Shown here piece by piece: positions 1 through 10,138 of a DNA stretch of 64,000 bases; position 1 is the stretch's first letter, and each line of letters starts with the position of its first letter. The stretch covers positions 452,575,379 through 452,639,378 of the forward strand of contig CM077676.1 of assembly GCA_039707655.1 (NCBI GenBank), in the 5' to 3' direction. The notes under the pieces are model-generated. The model did no database searches. It saw only the letters and a list, made by a program, of their open reading frames with translations, and was not told the origin of the DNA. This stretch comes from Elymus sibiricus. Lineage: Eukaryota; Streptophyta; Magnoliopsida; Poales; Poaceae. A program made the position numbers and the translations under genes.

Positions 1-772
1 ACACCTCTGATGTTGAACATGAACATGATTTGTGAGTAGTTACTTTTGTTCTTGAGGACATGGGAGAAGTCTTGTTATAAGTAATCATGTGAAGTTGGTA
101 TTCGTTCAATATTTTGATGATATGTATGTTGTTCTTCCTTTAGTGGTGTCATGTGAACGTCGACTACATGACTCTTCACCATACTTGGGCCTAAGGGAAG
201 GCATTGGGGAGTAATAAGTAGATGATGGGTTGCGAGAGTGACAGAAGTTTAAACCCTAGTTTATGAGTTATTCCGTAAGGGGCTGATTTGGATCCATATG
301 TTTCATGCTATGGTTAGATTTATCTTAATTCTTCTTTCGTAGTTGTGGATGCTTGTGAGAGGGGGTAATCATAAGTGGGTTGTTTGTTCAAGTAAGAACA
401 ACACCTTAGCACCGGTCCACCCACATATCAAATTATCAAAGTAGTGAACGCGAATCAACTAAACATGATGAACGTGACTAGACGAGAATTCCCATGTGTC
501 CTTGAGAATGCTTTGCTCATTATAAGAAGTACTTCCGTCTTGTCCTTTGCTATAAAAAGGATTGGGCCACTTTGCTGCACTCTTGCTATTATTGCTACTT
601 GCTACTTGTTATGAATTACCTTGTTACAAAACTATCTGTTACCGCTACTTTCAGTACCTGCAGAGAATACCTTGCTGAAAACCGCTTGTCATTTCCTTCT
701 GCTCCTCGTTGGGTTTGACACTCTTACTTATCGAAAGGACTACGATTGATCCCCTATACTTGTGGGCCATCA
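1..772 (+). mobile_element. 3' part of a Gypsy-type LTR (element A)
   Basis: The segment ends in a typical plant LTR terminus (...gggccatca) at 772 with no primer-binding site after it. It is therefore the right end of a 3' LTR or solo LTR whose start lies outside the window. A TATA-like 'ctataaaaagg' is near 550. Immediately to the right, B-type LTR sequence begins in mid-LTR, so A was probably inserted into the left LTR of element B. Phrases such as 'gtggatgcttg' and 'aatcataagt' recur in the LTR of element D near 33170, suggesting related families. The matching left TSD is out of view, so nesting is inferred. Confidence 0.6.
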
Positions 773-1141
773 TATTTCTCTAGCTCTTATGGCGTGGGGC
801 CCTTTATAAAGGTTGTTCAGGTGGATCAGGGGACACCTCTGGCAATCCATACGACCGCGCATACGAGCACGTGCAGTCGTATGGAACACCGTCTTGTGCT
901 CTGTTGCTTCCTGTTGCGCCTCCCACTTGATTTCTTCTATCTCCTCTTTACTCCTTTCCATGTATTGGCTTGATTTCGTCCATAAATAGCCCATTTCCTG
1001 TGGAAACAAAATAAAGATAGGATATTTGGAATCCTTTGCATTCACTAGTCATTAGTAACAATATCGAAGCGGATATGTCGGTTTTTATGAAAGAACTTGG
1101 TTTAAACTCAGGTTTTATGAGCGTAAAAATAACACTCATCA
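773..1141 (-). mobile_element. 3' LTR of element B, remaining part
   Basis: About 368 bp here aligns with 9771-10138, the distal part of the right LTR of B. The shared stretch runs from 'agctctt' through 'cctttataaagg' to the terminal 'cactcatca/cattcatca'. On the minus strand the LTR starts TGATGAGTG at 1141, just after a polypurine tract. The rest of this LTR lies left of element A, outside the window. The two copies differ at many positions, so the insertion is not recent. Confidence 0.75.
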
Positions 1142-2305
1142 ACTCCCCCGAGCTTAAACTTGATCGTCCTCGAGCAACATAGAGATAAATCCTAACCATA
1201 AGGAACTCAGCTGTTTAAACCAAAATAATGAGAAGGTTTTAGTTCACTTACGATCGATACGCCTAGATAGCCCTCCGCTTCTTGACCTGAAAATTTAGTA
1301 TTGCTGTAGCGGTGGCATGGTTATTATGCATGTGTTAGTAAAGCAAAAATAATCAACACAAAGTTCTTGCTCAACTAGATAAAAGAAAAGAGTAACACTT
1401 GATTCTATTTCTTCTAGTTAACACTTGCTTGCCGGGAATGCACGGAAGATATTTTATTTCTTGAGCAATGAAAACATATATAAGGAAGTGAAAGGTATGT
1501 AAAGACAACATGATTCTAGAGTAACTCGCTAACACACCCACGAGTGTTTCCTCATCAAGGCTCTCAAGCACTTTGTTTCAATCATTGCTTGCTGAAACTT
1601 TTGTTGTCACGTGATGGGATTATGCCAAAGAAGTGATCATGCATAAGGTTTTGCAGTGGCTTAATTTTGGGTACTATGGACCATATGTTGTCTCTTTCGT
1701 GCTCTTGCGATAGGTACTCGGTTATTACCACATACACACACATTCAAGAGAAAGCTGGATAATATTCGATGTAGTGTTGCCACTACGTACGGTAACAAAC
1801 TCATAGCCGAAATCCAAGTCGAAACTCTGGTGGATCATTCATTGGCTAGCGGAGTTCTCAGCATAACACCAAGAAAGGCGACGAAGCCACATTTACACAC
1901 GTACACATGCATAGAGTAGCAAGGCCATAGCGCCAGCAAGAAGCTGGAGTGCCATGTAAAAATACAACACAGATTTTTGGCATAATCTCATTCACCTTTC
2001 AACTAAGTTCCTCTAGACAATTAATCCACAAGTGGTATTGAGTCTATTAAAATTAACACTATGGGGTTGAGTATCTCTAACATCATCTTCTCTACAATTT
2101 TTCTCAACACCCAAGTCTTTTGAGACTTTCTCTTGTGCAAGGTTAATTATTCTTTGTTAACATCACTTTCTTTTTAAAAACAGTCCCACGGCAAGTCTTG
2201 GTTATCTAGATTAAATAGAACAAAGGTTACTAAATTATTTTAGCTACTAGAACAAAACCTTTGTTTTAACTATCAAGACTTAGTCCCACTTGAACACATC
2301 ACACA

Positions 2306-2338
<33 letters not shown>

Positions 2339-2339
2339 A
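2306..2339. repeat. (ACT)n microsatellite
   Basis: About eleven uninterrupted ACT/TAC units lie within the internal region of element B. A simple-sequence tract of this length is likely to vary in length between accessions. Confidence 0.9.
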
Positions 2340-2769
2340 ACTATTCTAAGTAATTCAAGTGCAAAAGACGGGAGTCGTAGGACATACCTTCACGATCATG
2401 AATGTACACACCTCTCTTCCGTAAGATTGCATTCCTCGTTGTCCGGCGTAGATCAACTCCTCTGAAATATAAACAAGAATGCAAACGAAATCCAAGGGCA
2501 AAAGAAAAGAGCAAAGCAAAACTTATTCTACTTTTGTTTTTTTTGGGTTTTTGAAAGCTAACTTTGCAAACGAAAAACTACAACCGGCAAAAGAAAAATG
2601 AAAGCAAATAAAAAGCAAAGTGTTGGAACAAACCAACACGAGTGTTTGAAGCTCTGCGAGCTGAAGTACAACCTCATTACAACTTATTAAATAACATAGC
2701 CACATCTTGATGGAGACGTGGTAGTGACCTCCCCCAAGCTTAAGCTTTTGCAAGCCCAAACCGGTGAGA

Positions 2770-5700
2770 TCATTGTGGCGGCGGTTCATCCGGAGCCCAT
2801 TCTTGGCTCCAGTTGGAGAAGCTAGTGTTCATGTACATGGACGTGTGTCGCAGGGACTCGGCGCGGTTGCTCATGTCATTGATGGAGCCCTGCAGACTGT
2901 AGAGGTCCGAGTAGGTGGTGTAGGGCACTTCTTGTTGTGCTTCGTCATGGGGCTGCCCTTCTTCTTCGTCAGTGGTGAGTTCTGCTTCATCAACTTGTTC
3001 TGGTTCAGGGGGCCTCTTGGTCAAAAACTACATCTCCTTCCTGTGGCACATAATGCAAAATTCCATTTTCTATGGAGAAACGGTTAGGCATAGGAGTAGG
3101 TAGCAAGTACCTCACTCCAGGAATTCGAATACAATGACAACCACGGCGAACCACTACCATTGCAGCACTAGAAAGAAGTCTAATATTGTCAAGGTTGTTA
3201 CAGACAATGGGATGGAGATGGTTGAAATCTAGGCAAAGGGAGTTGGCCAACATGGTGATAACTGTTGGAAATATGCCCTAGAGGCAATAATAAAGTTGTT
3301 ATTATCATATTTCCTTGTTCTTGATATGTGTTTATTCTCCATGCTATAATTGTATTGACCGGAAACTCAAATACATGTGTGGATACATAAACAAATAATG
3401 TGTCCCTAGTAAGCCTCTACTATACTAGCTCGTTGATTAAAGATGGTTAAGGTTTCCTAACCATTGATATGAGTTTTCATTTAATAACGAGGTCATATCA
3501 TTAGGAGAATGATGTGATGGACAGACCCAATCATAAGCTTAGCATCTGATCGTGTCACTTAGTTTAAATTGCTATAGCTTTCTTAATGTCAAGTATCCAT
3601 TCCTTATACCATGAGATCATGCCACTCCCTAATACCAAAAGAATGCTTTATGGGCATCAACCGCCACTTCGTAACTGGGTGATCATAAAGGTGCTCTTCA
3701 GGTATCTCAGAAGGTACTAGTTGGGTTGCATGGATCAAGACTGGGATTTGTCACTCCATGTGACGAAGAGATATCTCTGGGCCCTCTCGGTAATACAACA
3801 TCCTAAGTAGCTTGCAAGCATGTGACTAATGTGTTTGGTCATGGGGATATTGTATTACGGAATGAGTAAAGAGAACTTGCCGGTAACGAGATTGAATTAG
3901 GTATGCTGATACCGACGATCGAATCTCGGGCAAGTAACATATCGCCAGACAAAGGGAATTGTATACGGGATTATCTGAATCCTTGACATCATGGTTCAAA
4001 CCAATAAAGATCTTCGTTGAATATGTGGGAGTCATTATGGGCATCCAGGCCCTGCTATTGGTTATTGATTGGAGAGGAGTCTTGATCATGTCCACATATT
4101 CTCGAACCCGTAGGGTCACACACTTAACGTTCGGTAACGCTAGGGTAGTAATGGGATATTCATAATGGTGAGACCCAAGATAGTTCAGAGTCTTGGATGG
4201 GATCCTGGACATCATGAGGAGCTTCGGAATGGTCCGGAGACAAAGAAAACATATATGGAAAGTATTTTCAGGGTTACCGGAAAAGTTCAGGATTTTTGGG
4301 TATTGTACCGGGAAGGTTCTAGAAGGTTTCGGAGTGGGGCCCACCTGCGTGGAGGGACCCACATGGACGTGGGTAGTGGGCCAAGGCCCCACACCTCTGG
4401 TTCATGCACACCAAAATCCCCCTAAAAGGAATAGGATCATATCCCGAAGGGATAAGATCAAGATCCCTAAAAAGGAGGGATCGCGATCGGTGGGGAAGGA
4501 AGGAGGGGATTTCCTTCCCCCCTTTGGTGCACAGCCCTTAGGGGCTTGGAGGACGGGCCAAACCTCCTGCCCCACGCCTATATAAAGGGAGGGAGGCGCA
4601 TGGGGCAGCAGCCATCCCAAACCCTTGGCGCCTCCCCTCCTGCTACTCCTCCCACTTCTCCGCGGACGCTTGGCGAAGCCCTGCAGGAGTTCCACCGTAA
4701 CTCCAGCACCACGCCGTCATGCTGTTGGCCTAGATCCCATCCACCTCTCCCTCTTGCTTGTTGGATCAAGAAGGAGACATCACCGTGTCGTACGTGTGCA
4801 TATCTCGGAGGTGTCGTTCGTGCGGTGCTTGATCGGATTGGATCGCGAAGAAAGTACGACTACACCAACCACGTTCGTTAGAACGTTTCCGCTGTCGGTC
4901 TACAAGGGTATGTAGACTTTCTCCCACTCATTGCTAGCTTCTAGTAGATTAGATCTTGGGTGAATTCGTTATCTCGTAGGAAATTTTTTTGTTTTCCATG
5001 CAACGATTCCCAACAATAACTCCTCCACACACGATATCTCCTTGTCCACAATTTGCTTGGTGTGCAAGGTGTAACAAAAGTATTGCCCCTAAGTTGGGCG
5101 AATAACCAACGTCAAGGTTTGCTGCCTTCCCGAGAATTAGCATATTCTTGTCATTCACCTTTGAAACTTCTCCTCGTGCCTGCAACGAGTGATAACATAA
5201 TAGAAATATCGAATAACAGGACTTTCAATGCAACTGGCCCTTTGCTTGTGGCCATGGTAACTCATCTGGTAAAAAGATTGCCTCGGGTGCGGTGCAAGAA
5301 AATCATAGACATAGCGAACATCATCATTGTTGTTGGTGAAGCCAAAATAATTACACCACTCGTATAGAGTGATGTTGAAGTCTTGGTCCATGAGACGGAA
5401 AGTGATTCGTTCTTCTTCATCCACTCTTGGGAGTAAACCAACATTGTGTGAGAGAGTACTAAGAAACTCAAGAATCAATCATTCACACGTCGCACATCCT
5501 TGGTAAACAAAATGATGCAACCAGGCATTATCACATAATAATATGAAATCGTTACCGATGCCCAAGTTGGCTATTGTGGACTCGGAAGCCCACTTGGTGG
5601 TCTTCATCTTCGTCTCGTGAAGCTTCTTGTATTTGTTCTTGGCCTCACGGGTGGTGAAGATGATCCCCTACGTGTAAACTTGTTGCCTTTGTGTAGTACC

Positions 5701-5886
5701 CGTGGATGAACTTGGTGCTTCACCATGAGCGACACGTGTGGACCTCCTCGTAAACATCTCTACAAAATAATTTTTCAGTCCAATAGAATGATACAATAGT
5801 GATCCTACAGCAACTACAACATCATGCTCCTCTAAAAACATCAACGCATCCAAGCCAAAATCAAAATTTGGATCAAAAGTACGCAT
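2770..5886 (-). pseudogene. Relics of a conserved ORF of element B, split by a solo LTR
   Basis: Minus-strand open pieces at 5886-5668, 5478-5155, 5185-5021, 3253-3005 and 3024-2770 read in order as one protein once the solo LTR at 3263-5015 is ignored and frameshifts are allowed. Visible blocks include 'EWCNYFGF', 'FLAPHPRQSFYQMSYHGHK', 'SPVIRYFYYVITR', 'NLGAILLLHLAHQA', then 'LCLDFNHLHPIVCNNLD' and an acidic C-terminal part rich in E, D and Q. I recall similar text from the ORF downstream of gag in Athila-like grass retrotransposons. I do not know a biochemical function. The frame breaks plus the LTR insertion make it a pseudogene. Confidence 0.55.
3263..5015 (+). mobile_element. Solo LTR of BARE1/Angela type (Copia)
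   Basis: The LTR starts TGTTGGAAATATGCCC and ends ATTCCCAACA. It is 1753 bp, the usual length for BARE1/Angela LTRs, and is flanked on both sides by the 5-bp duplication ATAAC (3258-3262 and 5016-5020). There is no internal region and no second LTR, so it arose by LTR-LTR recombination after insertion into element B. A TATA box ('ctatataaaggg') near 4578 and the GC-rich 'gcgcctcccc' leader downstream match the known layout of these LTRs on the plus strand. Confidence 0.93.
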
Positions 5887-6118
5887 GACCTAGGCATGGC
5901 AATGCTAGGCACATGGAACATGGATTCGCGAAAAATAAGTTGGGGATCGGAGGAGAAACATACCGTAGATTGACCATGCGGTAGGATTTGAACTGAATTT
6001 GAACGAGTAGAGAGATCCGCCAAAGTTGTGGTAGGGTTTGGAGAGGTCTGGAGGAAGAAGAAGAAGAAAATAGATGAGATGTAGGAAACTTACCTCCTGC
6101 CTTGGGCTCTTTGTGGCC

Positions 6119-6510
6119 GCCGGAGCGCTATACGAGCGCGCATACGAGCGGGAGCACCCATATGGAACGCCGTCTTGCACTCTGGAGCCAACTCTGTGTC
6201 TGCGCATACCTCATACGACCTCTTATATGAGCGCCGGCGCTCGTATGTAATGTCGTCGTTCGCTCTGGTCCTTTCTTCTTCTGGTCGTGGATGTCATACG
6301 AGCGCGTATACGAGCTCATACGCTCGTATGGAACGCCGTCTTCTACTCTGGACCTCTTCTCTATTTTTGTCAAAGCCTCATACAATCGCACATGCAAGCG
6401 GTTGCGCTCGTATGATACGCCGTCGTTGGCTCTGTTGCCTCTGGTTGAAGTTCGTTGGTGCTGCCCATGCGTCATACGACCGGCCATACGACCCCAGCGG
6501 TCATATGAAA
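6119..6510. repeat. Degenerate tandem repeats built on 'catacgagcg...cgtatggaacgccgtc'
   Basis: At least four diverged units of roughly 80-100 bp follow one another. Each has an inverted pair of the type 'catacgagcg' / 'cgctcgtatg' followed by 'gaacgccgtcttg(c)'. One similar unit lies in each LTR of B (about 850-895 and 9855-9890). The repeats lie on the 3' side of the gag-protease region of B (minus strand) and contain no convincing ORF. Confidence 0.65.
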
Positions 6511-6818
6511 GGCCGTCTTTTGTTTTGTCTCCTCCGAGACTTTGTCTTCTTCGGTGATTTTTGCGGGGTTAGTTCCAACACAACATATAGGCATATATCC
6601 AGGCTTTCAGACGTTAATACGACACATAGTAATTTGCACATGACAAAGGCCTTATTAGCACAACCTTTTCTCAACTTATTCTCCACTACAAAAACTTCAA
6701 CACTCTCTTTATTGAAACGAAAAAAATTGAAAACAAAACTTACTCTTCTACCTTATTTGCGTGGGTTGCCTCCCACGAAGCGCTTGTTTTCGGTCAGATA
6801 GCTCGACCGTAGTGATGA

Positions 6819-8192
6819 TCACTTGGGTATAAATACACCAAGCCCGTATCTTCGATCATTGATGACGATGGCATCTCCGGTATATGTCTTCATTTTCTTT
6901 TTCCTAGGAAAATGTCTCACAAAAGGATCCTTTGCAGGAAGGTCAAATCTTATATTTCCCTCAAACACATTGATAACAACCTTTATGGTCCTACGAAACG
7001 GCCTACCAAGAATTATTGGAGCAATGGGATCTTCAGGCATATCAACAGTAACAAGGCAATCATTAATTTGAATGATAACACCATGCTTAATCCATACTGC
7101 TTGCGTAAAGGTAGAATTGGCCATATTCAACTTAATTTCAGTAGTAACAAAAGGACCTAGATTGAGACTATCATAAACAGACTTAGGGATAGTGGAAACA
7201 CTAGCACCTAGATCACACAAAGCATTGAACTTATTCAAACCAATCTCAATCTCAATAGTAGGCTCAAAGATATCTTCTTGTTTAGCAGGCAGCTTACCAA
7301 ATAGCTTCTTTCTTTCATCATCTAACTCACGTACCTTAGCTGCAACATGATCAACAAAAACATTATATGCTTCATCATTTGATACTTCAGGTAGTGGGTG
7401 TTTCATTGCTATCATCTTCACGAAGTCTGCAACTGTATATGTATACTCTAGCACATGGCTCTTATCAAGCTCTTCTGCATTTTCTTCACTACTTCTCATC
7501 ATCTTGACATCTTCAACCGGGTTAGGTTCCAGTTTACCTACAAACTTGGCTAGAATCAAAGTTTGACTCTCTGCAATTTTAGTAACTTGTGCTTCCATGC
7601 TCTTTGTTCTTCCATCTAGAGCCTGCACATCGTTAGTGAGTCCAGCAATATTACCGGTCAATTGACCAAGTAAGTTATCATGATTCTTCAGAATATTTTT
7701 CAAGGTTTCATTTTGCTCACTTTGACTAGTAATACAAATTTTCAGAGTTTCCTTCAAAGTATTTCTATTACCATTGTTCATTCCATTAAAATTGTTAGGT
7801 GCTCCACTATTATTAGGATAAGGTAATCTAGGAGCATACCCATTATTTTTCCAGTTTGGATTGTAGCTATTATGAGCAATAAAATTGACATCATTAACAT
7901 CTTCTTCAGTAATAGCATTTACGTTTACCTCTTCTTTACCTTTCATCGCGGAGATGAGTTCATCAAGTTTAGCGATCAACTCCGTATTATTTTCTTCAAT
8001 AGCATTAACTCTCTTGGTGGTTGCCCTTTCAACATGCCATTGGGCATGGTTCTGTTGCATATCATCTACCAAATTTTTAGTTTCAGCGATGGGCTTTCCC
8101 ATAATAGTTCCTCCTGCAGTAGTGCCAAGCATAGTTTTCGACATAGGAGTAAAGGCATTATAAAACATATGAAGAATTAACCATTCTTCCAT
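6819..8192 (-). CDS. Gag C-terminal part and retropepsin-like protease of element B
   Basis: This 457-codon minus-strand open frame carries the C-terminal half of an Athila-like Gag followed by an aspartic protease. Gag hallmarks include 'MEEWLILHMFYNA', 'DDMQQNHAQWHVER', an Asn-rich stretch near residues 130-150 and a coiled-coil-like segment around 155-215. The protease shows the active-site block 'ALCDLGASVSTIP' (around residue 340) and the later 'IILGRPF' that packs against it. The frame then stops and no reverse transcriptase follows, unlike autonomous Athila elements, where protease runs into RT. The true translation start is in the upstream Gag piece (see 8246-8666). No zinc knuckle is evident. 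Confidence 0.8.
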   Translation of the reverse strand: MEEWLILHMFYNAFTPMSKTMLGTTAGGTIMGKPIAETKNLVDDMQQNHAQWHVERATTKRVNAIEENNTELIAKLDELISAMKGKEEVNVNAITEEDVNDVNFIAHNSYNPNWKNNGYAPRLPYPNNSGAPNNFNGMNNGNRNTLKETLKICITSQSEQNETLKNILKNHDNLLGQLTGNIAGLTNDVQALDGRTKSMEAQVTKIAESQTLILAKFVGKLEPNPVEDVKMMRSSEENAEELDKSHVLEYTYTVADFVKMIAMKHPLPEVSNDEAYNVFVDHVAAKVRELDDERKKLFGKLPAKQEDIFEPTIEIEIGLNKFNALCDLGASVSTIPKSVYDSLNLGPFVTTEIKLNMANSTFTQAVWIKHGVIIQINDCLVTVDMPEDPIAPIILGRPFRRTIKVVINVFEGNIRFDLPAKDPFVRHFPRKKKMKTYTGDAIVINDRRYGLGVFIPK

Positions 8193-8245
8193 TCCATGAT
8201 TAGAACAATTCCTTATAGCCTACTTCATGCGATCCCACGCAAGCG

Positions 8246-8666
8246 CTAGTGGCTCACAATCTTCCTGCTTAAAACTTGTATCTGCGAACGCAGTTGCATA
8301 ATCTTTGGAGGTGGGCAAAACTTAGATAAAAATTTACTACAGCACTCAGTCCATGAAGTTATACTACCTCTAGGCAAAGCTAGAAGCCATTCTTTAGCTT
8401 TTCCACTCAAGGAGAAAAGAAATAGACGCAATTTCAAAGCGTCAGGGTCATAATCCCTTATGCGTGTCATGTTACACAATTCAGAAAAATTATGCAAATG
8501 CATGCCGGCATCCTCAGAAGCAGAGCCTCCAAATTGGTCATGTAGAACCACAGAGACAAGGTTCGGTTTAATCTTATACTCAGCGGTAGCAACACCAGGT
8601 TGTGCAATTGGTTCGTGCATGAAACTATTGCTAGGAGTAGCAAAGTTTCCAAGATTACGAGCCATG
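8246..8666 (-). pseudogene. N-terminal Gag fragment of element B, frameshifted
   Basis: The likely Gag start is the Met of 'MARNLGNFATPS' at about 8666 on the minus strand, roughly 100 bp inside the element from the primer site. It continues through 'KPNLVSVVLHDQFGG', 'NFSELCNM' and the Gag core 'LRLFLFSLSGKAKEWLLALP', a typical retrotransposon Gag signature. Near 8270 the frame is lost, and a stop follows shortly before the next piece at 8192. One or two small lesions therefore separate it from the longer Gag-protease frame. The protein would form the particle shell. Confidence 0.7.
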
Positions 8667-8763
8667 GTAATCTTTTTGGGTTTTCTAGTGACAACACTTG
8701 CAACAAAAAGTAAACTAAAAACTGAAACAAAAACTCTAACATAAAGACTAGGCACACAAATCC

Positions 8764-8781
8764 TCCCCGGCAACGGCGCCA
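8764..8781 (-). promoter_or_regulatory. Primer-binding site, tRNA-Asp type (element B)
   Basis: The minus strand reads TGGCGCCGTTGCCGGGGA, complementary to the 3' end of plant tRNA-Asp including CCA. It lies 10 bp inside the right LTR, fixing that LTR as the 5' LTR of a minus-strand element. Confidence 0.9.
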
Positions 8782-8791
8782 GAAAAAGGTT

Positions 8792-10138
8792 TGATTAGTC
8801 CCTTTAGTGATCCGGTAAAGGAGCAGAAAGGATTCTCGCCTTTTTCCCCCAGAGGTGACCCTGAGTTATCGAACCCATGACAGGAAGGCACCGTTGAAGT
8901 CAAAGGTTTTTACCAAGCTTTTGCAAGAGTATTAATTACAGCTTTTGACCGGATCAAAAATCAAGTTGAAACTAAAAAGCACTTATAATAAAAATAGGCA
9001 TGGGTATGAGGACTTTTCTTACAACCATATATTTGTCAACGAGATCATCATGATATTAGTTTGTGCTCTGGAAGTCATCCATCGAGATGTGCTTGCAACG
9101 TATCAAAGTGGGGGATGTGTCCAAATTACGTCTTGACCGGCACGCGTCCTACATCAAGAGTCAGTTGTCCTACTGAAAGGCCCTATCTGTCACGCGGGGT
9201 TGCCCCGGTAATTAAGATAGAAATCAGATAAAAGCATTGGGCATTTAATGACTACACCTCTTGTATCCCCAAGGATAGGATCCATGTTACCGTACTAAAC
9301 CTTTCTGTCACTGGTATTCAGAATAACACTTCACGGTCTCCCTACCCTTAGCCTCTCCGTGGCTCACTCTCCATGATCCTGTGTACCTGTTGGGACAAAG
9401 AACGCGGACGAGACAAGAGACAACTACGAAGTAATTTTATGTTACACATACGGGACGTTAATTCAAAGTACTTCCATTGATCCCTCCAAACAATACATCG
9501 TGTTGTAGGGCTATGCCTCAACCCATGACCTTACCGAACTACTTACACATGAAGATCAGATCACAAGGAGAAACCATGGAAGAACACATCATGAAGATTG
9601 ATTGATTGATAATATGTCTTACAATAGTTGCCGGATGTGATGCATGATTACAAAGAATGGCTAATTGGATGAGTGCTACGGTGGTGGAGATGGTGGCGGC
9701 TATGGAGATGGGAAATGGCGGCGGCTAGGGTTGCTGATGAAGATGGAGGTCTCGACGATGGCGTGCAGATTGTTCTGTAGCTCTTCTAGCGTGGGGCCCT
9801 TTATAAAGGTTGTTCAGGTGGATCAGGGGACGCCTCTGGCAGTCCATAGGATCGCGCATACGAGCGTGTGCAGTTGTATGGAACTCCGTCTTGCGCTTTG
9901 TTGCTTCCTGTTGCGCCTCCCACTTGATTTCCTCGATCTCCTCTTTACTTCTTTCCATGTATTGGCTTGATTTCGTCCATAAATAGCCCATTTCCTGTGG
10001 AAACAAAATAAAGATAGGATATTTGGAATCCTTTGCATTCATTAGTCATTAGTAGCAATATCGGAGCGGATATCTCGGTTTTTATGAAATAACTCGGTTT
10101 AAACTCAGGTTTGTTGAGCGTAAAAATAACATTCATCA
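8792..10138 (-). mobile_element. 5' LTR of element B
   Basis: On the minus strand the LTR runs from TGATGAATG (10138) to ...CTAATCA (8792), 1347 bp, and is followed by the tRNA-Asp primer site. A TATA-like 'TTTATAAAGG' on the minus strand near 9795 could serve as promoter. Positions 9771-10138 match 774-1141. The 5 bp to the right (GCGAG, 10139-10143) is the expected TSD; its partner lies outside the window. Confidence 0.85.

Larger units (their letters stand above)
1142..8791 (-). mobile_element. Internal region of element B (Athila-like Gypsy, non-autonomous)
   Basis: On the minus strand the order is: primer site complementary to tRNA-Asp (8781-8764), gag, a retropepsin-type protease, a long stretch without reverse transcriptase, RNase H or integrase, relics of another ORF, and a polypurine tract (about 1142-1160). 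With both LTRs recognisable and pol absent, B would need enzymes from a related autonomous element. I recall the Triticeae family Sabrina as having this kind of architecture, but assignment needs a database search. A solo LTR (3263-5015) interrupts the region. Long parts (1160-2500, 5890-6820) carry no ORF I can recognise. Confidence 0.75.

Noticed and set aside
4165..4915. Overlapping frames on both strands in the solo LTR
   Set aside because: The LTR leader of BARE1/Angela-type elements is not known to encode these; both strands are open by composition.
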